The notes beneath the pieces were generated by a model. That model saw nothing but the letters and a program-made list of their open reading frames with translations, was not told where the DNA came from and did no database searches. This document shows, in pieces, positions 9,557 through 19,344 of a stretch of DNA of 64,000 bases. A program made the translations under genes and the position numbers. The DNA lies in contig NZ_JZEY01000054.1 of NCBI RefSeq assembly GCF_000969445.1, positions 806,001 through 870,000 on the forward strand, in the 5' to 3' direction. The stretch comes from Devosia chinhatensis (GTDB lineage: Bacteria; Pseudomonadota; Alphaproteobacteria; Rhizobiales; Devosiaceae). Every line of letters starts with the position of its first letter. Positions within the stretch are counted from its first letter, which is position 1.

Positions 9557-10291
9557 TCAGATCTCTTCGAACTGGCCCGTATCCACGTTGAACAGGCGGC
9601 CCTGCTCGTCGAGCGTCGGGCTCAGCAGGTCCACTAGCCTCGGGACGATATCGGCCGGAGTGGGCAGGGTCTCGGGATTCTCGCCCGGCATGGCCTTGGC
9701 CCGCATGGCGGTACGGACGGCGCCCGGATAGAACACATTGGCGCGCACATTGGTCTGCGCGACTTCGCCAGAATAGGATTTCACCAGCGCGTCGAGTGCC
9801 GCCTTGCTCGCGGCGTAAAGCCCCCAGAACGGCCGGGCGGACCGGGCCGACGAAGATGATACGAAAACCGCGCGGCCCGCCTCGGCCTGGCGCAGCAACA
9901 GGTCCAGGGAGCGCAGCAGCCGGTAATTGGCCGTCACATTGACCGACAGGACCTTGTCGAAATCGTCGGGCTTGATATGGGCGACGGGGCTCAGAACCCC
10001 CAATTGACCGGCATTGGCGATAAGACCGTCCAGATGCCCCCAGCGCTCGAAAATCGCGGCGCCGAGGCGGTCGATGGCGTCGCCGTCGCGCAGGTCGAGC
10101 GGCACCAGGGTTGCCGAACCGCCCATCTTCTGGATTTCGTCGTCGAGGTCTTCAAGACCGCCAACTGTGCGGGCCACCGCGATCACGTGTGCGCCGCGCC
10201 GGGCCGCTTCCAGCCCGGCTGCATAACCGATGCCCCGCGAGGCACCCGTGACCAGCACCACCTTGCCGGCCAGTTCCATAGTCTCAGTCAT
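9557..10291 (-). CDS. Short-chain dehydrogenase/reductase (SDR)
   Basis: This 244-aa NAD(P)-dependent oxidoreductase has the cofactor motif TGASRGIG near residue 14-21, the NAG motif (LIANAGQLG) and the catalytic Ser with YAASK (Tyr and Lys). I start at the ATG at 10291, which overlaps the purF stop by one base (TGATG) and indicates translational coupling. The longer frame upstream is inside purF. Substrate unknown. The position after purF is conserved in related genomes, as far as I recall. Confidence 0.87.
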   Translation of the reverse strand: MTETMELAGKVVLVTGASRGIGYAAGLEAARRGAHVIAVARTVGGLEDLDDEIQKMGGSATLVPLDLRDGDAIDRLGAAIFERWGHLDGLIANAGQLGVLSPVAHIKPDDFDKVLSVNVTANYRLLRSLDLLLRQAEAGRAVFVSSSSARSARPFWGLYAASKAALDALVKSYSGEVAQTNVRANVFYPGAVRTAMRAKAMPGENPETLPTPADIVPRLVDLLSPTLDEQGRLFNVDTGQFEEI

Positions 10292-11814
10292 CAACCCGCT
10301 TCCTTGAGCAGCGAAACCTGCTTGGGGTCGCTCATGGTCCCGCCATGCAGATCGGTCAAGTGCGTGGGATAGTCGCCGGTGAAATAATGGTCGGTAAACT
10401 GCGGCTGCTTGGCGTTTCGCTTTTCCCCGCCCACGGCCTCGTAAAGGCCGTCGATGGACAGGAATTGCAGCGAATCGGCGCCGATATAGCGGCACATTGC
10501 ATCCAGGTCCGCATATTGATTGGCCAGCAGCTTGTCCGGATCAGGCGTGTCGATGCCGTAATAATCGGAATGGAAGATCATCGGGCTGGCGACGCGGATG
10601 TGAACCTCCGTGGCACCGGCATCGCGGATCATCTGCACAATTTTGACCGACGTCGTGCCGCGCACGATGGAATCGTCGATCAGCACCACACGCTTGCCGG
10701 CGATTTCGGCGCGGTTGGCCGAATGCTTGAGCCGCACGCCGAAGGCCCGGATCTGCTGGGTCGGCTCGATGAAAGTGCGGCCGACATAATGATTGCGGAT
10801 GATCCCCAGCTCGAACGGAATGCCGCTCTGCTGCGCAAAACCGATGGCTGCCGGCGTGCCGCCATCGGGAACCGGGACAACAACGTCGGCCTCGACCGGC
10901 GCTTCCTTGGCCAGGTTGATGCCCATGTTCTTGCGCGCGGTATAGACGCTGCGGCCGGAAACCACGGAATCGGGGCGGGCGAAATAGACATATTCGAACA
11001 GGCACGGCCGTTCTGGGGCCTTGTGGGCCGGTTTGCGCGCATCGATCTTGATCGAGCCATCGGGCTGCATCTCGCAGATGATGACCTCGCCGTTTTCCAC
11101 GTCGCGGATATATTTGGCTCCGATGATGTCGAGCGCGCAGGTTTCCGAGCAGAAGATCGGCTTGCCGTCGAGCTCGCCCATCACCAGCGGCCGGATGCCG
11201 ACCGGATCGCGCGCGGCGATCAGCTTGGTGCGGGTCATGGCCAGCATGGCATAGCCGCCTTCCATCTGCCGGACGGCGTCGATGAACCGATCGGTGCTGG
11301 ACGAATGTCGGGAGCGGGCGATCAGGTGCAGCACCACTTCGGTGTCCGAAGTCGACTGGCAGATCGCACCCGTGGCGATGATCTGCCGGCGCAGCGTCAG
11401 CCCATTGGTGAAATTGCCGTTATGGGCAATGGCGATGCCACCGACCTCGAGCTCGGCGAACAGCGGCTGTACATTGCGCAGCGCCACTTCGCCCGTGGTC
11501 GAATAGCGGGTGTGGCCGATTGAGATGTGGCCCGGAAGCTTGGCGAGGACGGCGGGGTCAGTATAGTGGTCGCCCACCAGGCCCATCCGCTTTTCCTGGT
11601 AGAATTGCCTGCCGTCGAAGCTGACGATGCCGGCCGCTTCCTGCCCCCGATGCTGCAGGGCATGCAGGCCTAGGGCCGTCAGGGTGGAGGCGTCGTCATG
11701 CCCCAAAATGCCAAACACGCCGCACTCCTCATGCAGCGTGTCTCCATTGAGATCGAAAACGTCATCGTTCCAATGGGTCACCGGACTCTCCATGCCAACT
11801 GGCTTTCTGGGCAC
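10291..11814 (-). CDS. purF: Amidophosphoribosyltransferase
   Basis: PurF catalyses the first step of de novo purine synthesis, from PRPP and glutamine to phosphoribosylamine. The 507-aa protein has an N-terminal class II glutaminase domain whose nucleophile is Cys31 (HEECGVFG), so about 30 residues form a propeptide. The phosphoribosyltransferase loop VVLIDDSIVRGTT is at 376-388. The start may be the GTG at 11814, with GGGAG six bases upstream, or the ATG at 11793. Either leaves a propeptide. It shares a one-base overlap with the SDR gene. Confidence 0.95.
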   Translation of the reverse strand: MPRKPVGMESPVTHWNDDVFDLNGDTLHEECGVFGILGHDDASTLTALGLHALQHRGQEAAGIVSFDGRQFYQEKRMGLVGDHYTDPAVLAKLPGHISIGHTRYSTTGEVALRNVQPLFAELEVGGIAIAHNGNFTNGLTLRRQIIATGAICQSTSDTEVVLHLIARSRHSSSTDRFIDAVRQMEGGYAMLAMTRTKLIAARDPVGIRPLVMGELDGKPIFCSETCALDIIGAKYIRDVENGEVIICEMQPDGSIKIDARKPAHKAPERPCLFEYVYFARPDSVVSGRSVYTARKNMGINLAKEAPVEADVVVPVPDGGTPAAIGFAQQSGIPFELGIIRNHYVGRTFIEPTQQIRAFGVRLKHSANRAEIAGKRVVLIDDSIVRGTTSVKIVQMIRDAGATEVHIRVASPMIFHSDYYGIDTPDPDKLLANQYADLDAMCRYIGADSLQFLSIDGLYEAVGGEKRNAKQPQFTDHYFTGDYPTHLTDLHGGTMSDPKQVSLLKEAG

Positions 11815-11992
11815 TGCAGGCTCCCGTCTGGGGCCTGATCAGCGCAACGAAACTCGGGCACCGGGTTCGCTCAGCGTTCGCCAGGAGCGCGGGGCGGGCT
11901 CAGTGTGTCGCCAATAGCGCATTTTCCTGTCGGCCACCAATGACATGTGCGGTCGGCAGGCTTGCGGCGGATGCGCTTCCCGCCGTGCCGGC

Positions 11993-12619
11993 TCAGGCTT
12001 GCGGGTCGACGACGGTGTCGGTCGGGTCGACGGTGCCGTCGAACTCAGGATTGGCCGCGCCATCTTCGAGGGGGGCCGTGGGAGCCGGCGGGTCCTCGGT
12101 CAGGTTGGCGCCGCCACCCTGAAGAATGTCGGTGACCTGCTGTTCCAGTCCCTCGGGCAGCATCGAGATCAGCGTATTGCCCATGTCGCGCAGATGCGGC
12201 AGCGACTGAGAATTGGCCGCCCAGTCGGGCAGGTTGTTGGGCAGCAGCCACAGGCCAAAAATGGTGATGACGATGGCGATAAGTATGCCGCGCAGCACAC
12301 CGAACACGAAGCCCAGCGTGCGGTCGATTGGCCCGATCCGGCTGTCCACGACGAAATCGGCGATGCGCATGGTCAAAAGATGCAGCACGATCAGCGCCAC
12401 GATGAAGGTCACGACCACCGTGGCAATGTCGGCCACGACGGGCTCGGCGATATATTGCCGGGCGATGTCGGGGTGATATTGCCACATATAGACGGCAATG
12501 GCGGCGGAACCAGCCCAGGTGGCCAGCGACAGCACTTCCCGGGTCAGGCCCCTGGCGGTCGCCAGGATCGCCGAAATCAGAACCAGTACACCCACACCAA
12601 CGTCGAACGCTGTCAGCAT
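11993..12619 (-). CDS. cvpA: CvpA family membrane protein
   Basis: This 208-aa protein has four hydrophobic helices in the first 160 residues (FDVGVGVLVLISAILATARGLTR at the start; later VFGVLRGILIAIVITIFGLWLL) and a soluble Asp/Pro-rich tail. This is the CvpA/colicin V production family. CvpA is often located next to purF, as here, and contributes to envelope homeostasis. About 180 bases separate it from purF. Confidence 0.88.
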   Translation of the reverse strand: MLTAFDVGVGVLVLISAILATARGLTREVLSLATWAGSAAIAVYMWQYHPDIARQYIAEPVVADIATVVVTFIVALIVLHLLTMRIADFVVDSRIGPIDRTLGFVFGVLRGILIAIVITIFGLWLLPNNLPDWAANSQSLPHLRDMGNTLISMLPEGLEQQVTDILQGGGANLTEDPPAPTAPLEDGAANPEFDGTVDPTDTVVDPQA

Positions 12620-12735
12620 ATAATCTTCGCCTGTTTCAAGCCGCCTGCCGAGTTGGGGCGACCAATAAACACTTTAACGCCCCCTGCCAAGACCAACCGC
12701 CAATGCCGGTCTCGATCTCCCCGGAAACAATGCGT

Positions 12736-14160
12736 TTACCAGGATTCGGGCTCTGGCTCCGGAATGGCTCGCTTGCCCTGGGCGGCGATGCGGCTCACCA
12801 TGTCGCTCAATTGCGCGTATTCGGTGACGTCTAGCCCATTGTTGCGATCCGCATTGCCAAGCTTGCCGGTGACCACAGAGCCGAAGCCCAGCTTCTGTGC
12901 CTCGCGCAGGCGCAGCCCGGCATGAACGACTGGCCTCACTCCGCCCGCCAGCGAGATTTCGCCGAAATAGACGGCATCCGCGGGCAGGGCTGCGCCAGTC
13001 AGCGAAGAAATCAGCGCCGCGGCCACGGCCAGATCCGCCGCCGGCTCGTTGATCTTGAGGCCTCCCGCGACGTTCAGATAGATGTCGTTGGCCCCGATCC
13101 GCACGCCGCAACGCGTCTCCAGCACAGCAAGAACCATGGAGAGGCGCGAGGAATCCCAGCCCACCACCGCCCGGCGCGGCGTGCCCAGCGGGGAGGGGGC
13201 CACCAGCGCCTGGATCTCAATGAGCAGCGGGCGCGTGCCCTCCATGCCGGCAAAGACGGCAGAGCCGGCGGCATCCTTGTCGCGCTGGTCGAGAAACAGC
13301 GCGGACGGATTGGCTACCTGCTCGAGCCCGCGTTCGGTCATGGCGAACACGCCGATTTCGTCGGTGGCGCCATAGCGGTTCTTCACCCCGCGCAGGATGC
13401 GGAACGTATGGCTCGAATCGCCCTCGAAATAGAGCACCGCGTCCACCATGTGCTCGACCACGCGGGGCCCGGCAATCTGTCCGTCCTTGGTGACATGGCC
13501 CACAAGAACCACGGCCGCGCCGCTCTTTTTGGCCAGCCGGGTGAGGGCCTGGGCCGAGGTGCGGACCTGCGTCACCGTTCCGGGCGCCGAATCCACGCGG
13601 TCGGTCCACAGCGTCTGGATGGAATCGATGATCACCAGGTCCGGCGGCGGACCATTTTCCAGCGTCGCCAGGATGATCTCGACATTGGTCTCGGCGGCCA
13701 GCAGCACGCCCGCCTCGCCCAGCCCCAGGCGTTGCGCGCGTAGGCGCACCTGCGCCACAGCCTCTTCGCCCGAAACATAGACGACCCGCTTGCCCTTGTT
13801 CGCCAGGGCCGCTGCAGACTGCAGCAGGAGCGTCGATTTGCCGATCCCCGGATCTCCGCCCACCAGCAGGGCCGAGCCCTTGACGAAGCCGCCGCCGGTC
13901 ACCCGGTCGAGTTCGGCCATGCCGGTCACGACACGTGCCGCGCTCTCGGTTTCCCCCGAAAGCGGCACGAGATTGGCGGGCCGGCCATTGGCCTTGGCGG
14001 CCTTGGGTCCCGCGCCCACGCCCGAATCCATGATCTCCTCGACGAGCGTGTTCCATTCCCCGCAGGCGTCGCAACGCCCCTGCCAGCGGCTCGAGACGGC
14101 GCCACAGGACTGGCAGACGAAATGGGATCGGGATTTGGCCAAGGCGATATTCCGGTTCAA
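12736..14160 (-). CDS. radA: DNA repair protein RadA
   Basis: RadA (Sms) is a RecA-like ATPase that helps branch migration in recombination. The 474-aa protein has a C4 zinc finger (Cys16, Cys19, Cys30, Cys33), the Walker A motif GDPGIGKST (102-110), the RadA-specific KNRYG motif (260-264) and a C-terminal Lon-protease-like domain. Order alr-radA-cvpA-purF is usual for Hyphomicrobiales. Confidence 0.96.
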   Translation of the reverse strand: MNRNIALAKSRSHFVCQSCGAVSSRWQGRCDACGEWNTLVEEIMDSGVGAGPKAAKANGRPANLVPLSGETESAARVVTGMAELDRVTGGGFVKGSALLVGGDPGIGKSTLLLQSAAALANKGKRVVYVSGEEAVAQVRLRAQRLGLGEAGVLLAAETNVEIILATLENGPPPDLVIIDSIQTLWTDRVDSAPGTVTQVRTSAQALTRLAKKSGAAVVLVGHVTKDGQIAGPRVVEHMVDAVLYFEGDSSHTFRILRGVKNRYGATDEIGVFAMTERGLEQVANPSALFLDQRDKDAAGSAVFAGMEGTRPLLIEIQALVAPSPLGTPRRAVVGWDSSRLSMVLAVLETRCGVRIGANDIYLNVAGGLKINEPAADLAVAAALISSLTGAALPADAVYFGEISLAGGVRPVVHAGLRLREAQKLGFGSVVTGKLGNADRNNGLDVTEYAQLSDMVSRIAAQGKRAIPEPEPESW

Positions 14161-14238
14161 TTCGAACGAGGTTTAAAGCCGGCTCTCCCGCCTGACAAGA
14201 ACAAAAACAGAACTTGGATTCAGGTGGCCTGGCAATGC

Positions 14239-15366
14239 CTAGTCCGGCAACCGTCCGTCGCCGACATAATTGCGGCCATAGCGCCCCTTGAGGCTGGTGA
14301 GCAATTCGTAGCCGATCGTGCCGCCGGCATCGGCCTGGTCGTCGAGCGGCACATTAGGGCCGAGCACTTCGGCGCCTTCTCCTGGCATTGGCAGGTCCGA
14401 GCCCAGCTCGGTGACATCGACAATGGTCAGGTCCATCGAGATCCTGCCGACGATAGGGCAGAGCTTGCCGCGAATGAAGGCCTTGCCGCCCGGCCGCTGG
14501 TTCGAGCTCGACAGCGAGCGCAGGATGCCGTCGGCATAGCCATAGCCGAGCACGGCCAGCCGAGAATTGCGGTTGAGCGTATAATTGGCGCCATAGCCAA
14601 CCGTTTCCCCGGTGCGGCCCTCGGTAATCTGCAGGATCGGTACGTGCAGCGTCACCACCGGCTGCATCGGATTGCGCCGGCCATTGACGGCTCGCCCGCC
14701 ATAAAGGGCGATGCCCGGCCGCACCATCTGGAAATGGTAGTCGCGGCCAGTCATGAGCCCGGCCGAATTGGCAAGCGAAGCTGGAATTGCGGGAAATTGC
14801 GACATGACCGAACCGAACAGCGCTAATTGCGTCCGGTTCTTTTCGTGGTTTGGCGTATCCGCGCAGGCCAGGTGGCTCATGATCATCTGCGGCGCAAACC
14901 CGAGCTGTCCGATGCGTTCGCGCACCTGCGATGCTTCGCTCAGCCGGAAACCGAGCCGATTGATGCCTGTGTCGAAGTGAAACGCGGCCGGATAGGCCTC
15001 ATTGCGCTCGATGCACTTGTTCAGCCACTCTTCCAGCATGCCCATCGAAGACAGGACCGGCATCAGGTTCTGCCGGATATAGAGATTGGCCGCGCCCGGA
15101 TAGAGCCCATAAAGCACGAAGATATGCGCATCGGGCACGGCGGCGCGGACCGCCATGCCTTCATCGGGTGTGGCGACGAAGAAGAAGCGGGCGCCCGCCG
15201 CGTGCAGGGCGCGGCTCGCGCTCTCGATGCCCGTGCCATAGGCATCGGCCTTCACCACCGCAGCGGTAAGGGCTCCGGCGCTCACCTTGTCCAAGGCGCG
15301 CCAGTTGCGGGCCAATGCGCCCAGATCGATGCTTAATTGGCCGCCCAGGCCCGATGTCAGCGTCAT
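14239..15366 (-). CDS. alr: Alanine racemase
   Basis: PLP enzyme that interconverts L- and D-alanine for peptidoglycan. The 375-aa protein has the PLP-binding lysine Lys39 in VVKADAYG and the opposite-face catalytic tyrosine in the VGYGANYT motif (about 258). VRPGIALYGG and GRISMDLTIVDVT are also family signatures. Its start lies just two bases after the dnaB stop, so the genes are probably co-transcribed. Confidence 0.95.
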   Translation of the reverse strand: MTLTSGLGGQLSIDLGALARNWRALDKVSAGALTAAVVKADAYGTGIESASRALHAAGARFFFVATPDEGMAVRAAVPDAHIFVLYGLYPGAANLYIRQNLMPVLSSMGMLEEWLNKCIERNEAYPAAFHFDTGINRLGFRLSEASQVRERIGQLGFAPQMIMSHLACADTPNHEKNRTQLALFGSVMSQFPAIPASLANSAGLMTGRDYHFQMVRPGIALYGGRAVNGRRNPMQPVVTLHVPILQITEGRTGETVGYGANYTLNRNSRLAVLGYGYADGILRSLSSSNQRPGGKAFIRGKLCPIVGRISMDLTIVDVTELGSDLPMPGEGAEVLGPNVPLDDQADAGGTIGYELLTSLKGRYGRNYVGDGRLPD

Positions 15367-15368
15367 GC

Positions 15369-16856
15369 CTATTCCATGCGTTCAGGCAGGTAATCTGCCC
15401 GAGCAAGGTTACCAAAGCGGGTAAACTGCGCCTCGAAGCTGAGCTGCACCGTGCCGGTCGGACCGTGGCGCTGCTTGGCGATGATCACTTCCGCCTTGCC
15501 ATGCACCTTTTCCATCTCTCCCTGCCAGGCCAGATGCTCGGGCGTGCCCTCCTTGGGCTCCTTGTTCTTGAGATAATATTCCTCGCGGTACACGAAGAGA
15601 ACCACGTCGGCGTCCTGCTCGATAGACCCCGATTCGCGCAAGTCTGCCAGTTGCGGATGCTTGTCGTCGCGCGCTTCCACCTGTCGGGAGAGCTGGGACA
15701 GCGCGATCACCGGCACTTCCAGTTCCTTGGCCAGCGCCTTCAGCGTGGTGGTGATTTCGGTCAGTTCCTGCACGCGGTTCTGGCTCGATGCCTTGGACGA
15801 GCCGGACAGCAGCTGCAGATAGTCCACGATCAGAAGGTCGAGGCCCTTTTGCCGCTTGAGGCGGCGGGCACGGGCGGCCAGCTGGGCCACCGAGATGCCG
15901 CCGGTATCGTCGATATAGAGCGGCACCTTGCTCATCATGTTCGACACGTCCACCAGCTTGGCGAACTGGTCGTCATGTATGCGGCCGCGGCGAATGTCGG
16001 AGGAGGAGATTTCCGCTTGCTCGGCCAGGATACGGGTGGCGAGCTGTTCGGAGCTCATTTCGAGGCTGAAAAAGCCAACCTGGCCGCCATTCACCGTCTT
16101 GCTGTGCCCATCGGGGGTTATCTCCCCGCGCCAGTTCTTGGCGACGTTATAAGCGATATTTGTCACGAGCGAGGTCTTGCCCATGGCCGGACGACCGGCG
16201 AGCACGATCAGGTCGGAACGCTGTAGTCCGCCCATCTGCCTGTCCAGGTCGTGCAGGTCGGTGGCGACGCCCGAAAGTCCGCCATCGCGTTGAAAGGCTT
16301 CGCCTGCCATCTGGATGGAGGCACTGAGCGCGGCGCCGAAGGATTGAAAACCTCCGTCATAGCGGCCCTTTTCCGCCAGCTGGAACAGCTCGCCTTCGAC
16401 CTTCTCGATCTGCTTGACCGGGGTCATCTCGACATCGCTGTCATAGGCGACCGAGACCATTTCCTCGCCCACCTGGATCAGGTTGCGCCGGATGGCGAGA
16501 TCATAGATCGCCTGGCCATAATCGCCGGCATTGAGCACGGTCGTCGCTTCCGCCGCCAGCCGCGACAGATATTGCATCATGGTGACGTCGGGCAGCAGCT
16601 GGTCGGGCAGGTGGGTCTTGAGCGTCGCTGGTTCCGCGGCCTTGCCGGCGCGGATGATCTTGCCGGCCAGCTCGTAGATTTCCCGGTGGATCGGCTCGTA
16701 GAAATGTTCGGGCAGCAGGAAATCAGCAACGCGGTAGAAGGCGTCGTTATTGATCAGGATGGCGCCCAGCAACGCCTGTTCGACGTCAACATTGTGAGGC
16801 GCCGTGCGGAAGGTCTTGTCTTCGGCAGCGGGGTGTAGGCGTGCAATCTCGGCCAT
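15369..16856 (-). CDS. dnaB: Replicative DNA helicase DnaB
   Basis: This 495-aa hexameric helicase unwinds DNA at the replication fork. The N-terminal DnaB-N domain (about 20-130) begins PHNVDVEQALLGAIL. The RecA-like domain has Walker A GRPAMGKTS (221-229), and LLIVDYLQLL as Walker B, with SQLSRQVEARDDKHP near the arginine finger. No intein or truncation is seen. It heads the minus-strand run dnaB-alr-radA-cvpA-purF. Confidence 0.96.
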   Translation of the reverse strand: MAEIARLHPAAEDKTFRTAPHNVDVEQALLGAILINNDAFYRVADFLLPEHFYEPIHREIYELAGKIIRAGKAAEPATLKTHLPDQLLPDVTMMQYLSRLAAEATTVLNAGDYGQAIYDLAIRRNLIQVGEEMVSVAYDSDVEMTPVKQIEKVEGELFQLAEKGRYDGGFQSFGAALSASIQMAGEAFQRDGGLSGVATDLHDLDRQMGGLQRSDLIVLAGRPAMGKTSLVTNIAYNVAKNWRGEITPDGHSKTVNGGQVGFFSLEMSSEQLATRILAEQAEISSSDIRRGRIHDDQFAKLVDVSNMMSKVPLYIDDTGGISVAQLAARARRLKRQKGLDLLIVDYLQLLSGSSKASSQNRVQELTEITTTLKALAKELEVPVIALSQLSRQVEARDDKHPQLADLRESGSIEQDADVVLFVYREEYYLKNKEPKEGTPEHLAWQGEMEKVHGKAEVIIAKQRHGPTGTVQLSFEAQFTRFGNLARADYLPERME

Positions 16857-17046
16857 GACGGTTCCTTGCGGTTAACCTCTCTTAACCACGCGACTCGGGC
16901 ATGAGTCTTGGCTAACGGCAGCACGGTTAATGTAGTGAAAACACGGTCTGTGAACACCGGGGACAACGGGGATTGTGATCGGCAGGCCTTGTAAGCCCTC
17001 TGGCCGATTCTCCTTTGCCTCTGCAGACGCACTCCCCGACAAAGGA

Positions 17047-17073
17047 AAAGGCCGGGCAGAGTGCCCGGCCTTT
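17047..17073 (-). terminator. Terminator of the rpsF-rpsR-rplI operon
   Basis: Perfect 12-base arms AAAGGCCGGGCA and TGCCCGGCCTTT surround a 3-base loop. On the minus strand the stem is followed by TTTTCC and TTT. It lies 25 bases beyond the rplI stop, and ahead of the dnaB promoter region. Confidence 0.88.
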
Positions 17074-17097
17074 CGAACCATTCGATCCTGGGATCGA

Positions 17098-17664
17098 TCA
17101 GTCTTCGAAACGGTCTTCGGCAGCAGCGTCGGCCTGACCAGCGGCGAAATCGCCGGCTTCGTCGGCTTCGAACGTGTGCACGGTAACGTCTTCGCCGGCA
17201 GCCTGGCGATCGGCTTCGTCAGCCGAACGCGCCACGTTGACGGTGATCGAGACTTCGACTTCCGGGTGCAGAGCGAGCGAAACGGTGTGAACGCCGACCG
17301 ACTTGATCGGTTCGGGCAGTTCGACCTGGTTGCGCTGCACGGTGAAGCCGGCGTCAGCCAGGGCCTCGACGACGTCACGAGCGGCGACCGAACCATAAAG
17401 CTGGCCGGTTTCGCCGGCCTGGCGGATCATCACCACGGTGGTGCCGTTCAGGCCTTCGGCAATGCCGGCGGCTGCGTTGCGGCGCTCTTCATTGCGCTGC
17501 TCGATGTGAGCGCGTTCGTTGTCGAAACGCTTGCGATTGGCTTCCGTGGCGCGCAGGGCCTTGCCCTGGGGCAGCAGGAAGTTACGGGCAAAGCCGTCCT
17601 TGACGGTGACTTCGTCGCCGATGGTGCCGGTGCGGCCGACGCGCTCGAGCAGAATGACCTTCAT
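17098..17664 (-). CDS. rplI: 50S ribosomal protein bL9
   Basis: The N-terminus [19 protein letters not shown] with the following [10 protein letters not shown] motif (about 30-39) is typical of bL9, which binds 23S rRNA. A long helix links it to the C-terminal domain. At 188 aa it is longer than E. coli L9 (149 aa) because of an acidic Ala/Glu/Asp-rich tail, common in alphaproteobacteria. It is the third gene of rpsF-rpsR-rplI. Confidence 0.96.
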   Translation of the reverse strand: MKVILLERVGRTGTIGDEVTVKDGFARNFLLPQGKALRATEANRKRFDNERAHIEQRNEERRNAAAGIAEGLNGTTVVMIRQAGETGQLYGSVAARDVVEALADAGFTVQRNQVELPEPIKSVGVHTVSLALHPEVEVSITVNVARSADEADRQAAGEDVTVHTFEADEAGDFAAGQADAAAEDRFED

Positions 17665-17704
17665 ATTCTTAAATCCTTTGGCTGTCCCGCCTCTGGGGCG
17701 GTTA

Positions 17705-17729
17705 GGAGCCGCGAACCATTCGCGACTCC
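17705..17729 (-). promoter_or_regulatory. Hairpin between rpsR and rplI
   Basis: Arms GGAGCCGCGAA and TTCGCGACTCC pair with one wobble around a 3-base loop in the 140-base rpsR-rplI spacer. There is no T-run behind it on the minus strand, so it is more likely an RNA-stability or attenuation element than a terminator. Confidence 0.45.
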
Positions 17730-17804
17730 AGCGTTTGTGCCCGAAGACACAGGTTCCTTCGCAGGAAGCCGTTGGGCTGACGTCAGATCGTCAGCACAGC
17801 GCGT

Positions 17805-18059
17805 TTACTGGACGGCGTAGGGCATCAGGCCGATGAAGCGGGCGCGCTTGATGGCGCGGGCCAGTTCACGCTGCTTCTTGGCCGAAACGGCAGTGATGCG
17901 GCTCGGCACGATCTTGCCGCGCTCGGACACGTAACGGCTCAGCAGGCGCACGTCCTTGAAGTCGATCTTGGGCGCGCCCTCGCCCGAGAACGGACAGGTC
18001 TTGCGACGACGCTGGAACGGGCGGCGGGCCTGGGAAGTGGTAAGGTCTTTAATAGCCAT
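17805..18059 (-). CDS. rpsR: 30S ribosomal protein bS18
   Basis: This 84-aa basic protein has the bS18 signature [41 protein letters not shown] split over its central part (about 33-75). The N-terminus is Arg-rich with CPFSGEGAP. bS18 pairs with bS6 on the 30S platform. It lies between rpsF (18 bases) and rplI in the usual order. Confidence 0.97.
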   Translation of the reverse strand: MAIKDLTTSQARRPFQRRRKTCPFSGEGAPKIDFKDVRLLSRYVSERGKIVPSRITAVSAKKQRELARAIKRARFIGLMPYAVQ

Positions 18060-18077
18060 TTTTACTCGTTCCTTATC

Positions 18078-18479
18078 TTAGAAGCGGCGCGGGCGGCGTT
18101 CGCCGGAAAAGCCACCACGGTCGCCACCGGGACGGCCGCCTTCGCGGTCATCGCGATCGCGCTTCTGCATCATCGCGGACGGGCCTTCTTCCAGCTCGTC
18201 GACACGCACGGTCATGAAGCGCAGGATGTCTTCGTTGATGCGCATCTGGCGTTCCATTTCGGCAATGGCAGCGGCCGGAGCATCAAGGTTCAGCAGCGTG
18301 TAGTGCGCCTTGCGGTTCTTGCGGATGCGGTAGGAGAGGCCCTTCAGGCCCCAATATTCGTTCTTGGTGACCTTGCCGCCACCCTGGGCGAGAATGTCGG
18401 TCAGCTGGGTGGTCAGCTCTTCAACCTGCTGCTGGGACACGTCCTGGCGAGCAAGGAAAATGTGTTCGTAAAGGGCCAT
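18078..18479 (-). CDS. rpsF: 30S ribosomal protein bS6
   Basis: This 133-aa protein begins [15 protein letters not shown] and contains [22 protein letters not shown], the bS6 core, then the alphaproteobacterial Arg/Gly/Asp-rich extension (after about 105). I start at the ATG at 18479 because AAGGAAGG precedes it at good spacing. A longer in-frame extension to 18512 is not conserved. Confidence 0.96.
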   Translation of the reverse strand: MALYEHIFLARQDVSQQQVEELTTQLTDILAQGGGKVTKNEYWGLKGLSYRIRKNRKAHYTLLNLDAPAAAIAEMERQMRINEDILRFMTVRVDELEEGPSAMMQKRDRDDREGGRPGGDRGGFSGERRPRRF

Positions 18480-18586
18480 TGATGCGCCTTCCTTTCTAGT
18501 TTTACGTCGCAATGCCTGGCGCGGAGCCCCTTCGAAGCCGGAAAGGCGTCAAAGCAGTCTTGCAAAGAGCGGGAACACGGGAGGCC

Positions 18587-18601
18587 GGGTCCGTCGGACC
18601 C
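18587..18601 (-). promoter_or_regulatory. Hairpin in the rpsF leader
   Basis: Arms GGGTCC and GGACCC form a perfect 6-base stem with a 3-base loop about 110 bases upstream of the rpsF start on the minus strand. S6:S18 complexes in many bacteria repress their own mRNA through a leader structure; whether this hairpin is that element is not established. Confidence 0.35.
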
Positions 18602-18815
18602 TGTTCTTGCAAAAGCAAAAACCCTCCGTTCAGCCCCCGGCCAAACGAATTGCTGGCGTCCGTTTAGTGCAGCCGGCCCGCAAAGGCAAGGCCTTCCGCC
18701 ATTCTTGCCTCCCTCATGATCCCGCCGGGCGGTCGGTCTTTGCCACATCTTTGCCGATTATTGTCCATTAGAAGGCCGGCCGCGTCGCAAGACGCAGCAT
18801 GATACGAGAACGAAG

Positions 18816-19202
18816 ATGACCAAGACGCTTCTGCCCGCCGCCGCCCTGCTCGCCGCGTTCGCTTTGGCCGCCTGCGGGGACGCGCCCGACAATGCCGCCG
18901 CCCAACCGTCCCAGCCGGCCGTCTCTGTAGAGACCCAGCCGGATGGCTCCTCGACCGTGCAGATCAACGTGCCCGAATCCATGACCCCGGCGCTCGATGC
19001 CCTTTCCAATCCGCAGCAGGCCCTTGAGGATTTGCGCTCCCGCGCCGGCTCGATGACCGAACAGGCCAAGCAGGACGCCGTGGTCAATGCGCGCAACGCA
19101 GCCGAGTCCGCGGCGCGCGCACTTGGCCAGACCGAAGTTGAAATCCAGCAGGCCGGTGATGTCGCCGAACGCAGCGCCCGCGACGCGCTGGGACTGCGCT
19201 AA
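18816..19202 (+). CDS. Small secreted lipoprotein, function unknown
   Basis: The 128-aa protein has a lipoprotein signal peptide (basic MTKT, hydrophobic alanine/leucine core, lipobox LAAC with Cys near residue 20). The mature part is Ala/Gln/Glu-rich with predicted helices (AMTEQAKQDAV-like repeats of alanine and glutamate) and no domain I recognise. It stands alone between the divergent rpsF leader and fabD. Confidence 0.6.
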   Translation: MTKTLLPAAALLAAFALAACGDAPDNAAAQPSQPAVSVETQPDGSSTVQINVPESMTPALDALSNPQQALEDLRSRAGSMTEQAKQDAVVNARNAAESAARALGQTEVEIQQAGDVAERSARDALGLR

Positions 19203-19344
19203 TCGTTGAAAACCCCGCCAGATGGGCCTTCGTCGCTGCCGGCGGGGGGGCCGCGCCTTGACTCTGCCACACGCACAAGCCAAAGCCCGGCCAACTGGAC
19301 AGTCCGCTGTCGGATTGTCACATTCATTGTGAGAGGGGGCCGTC

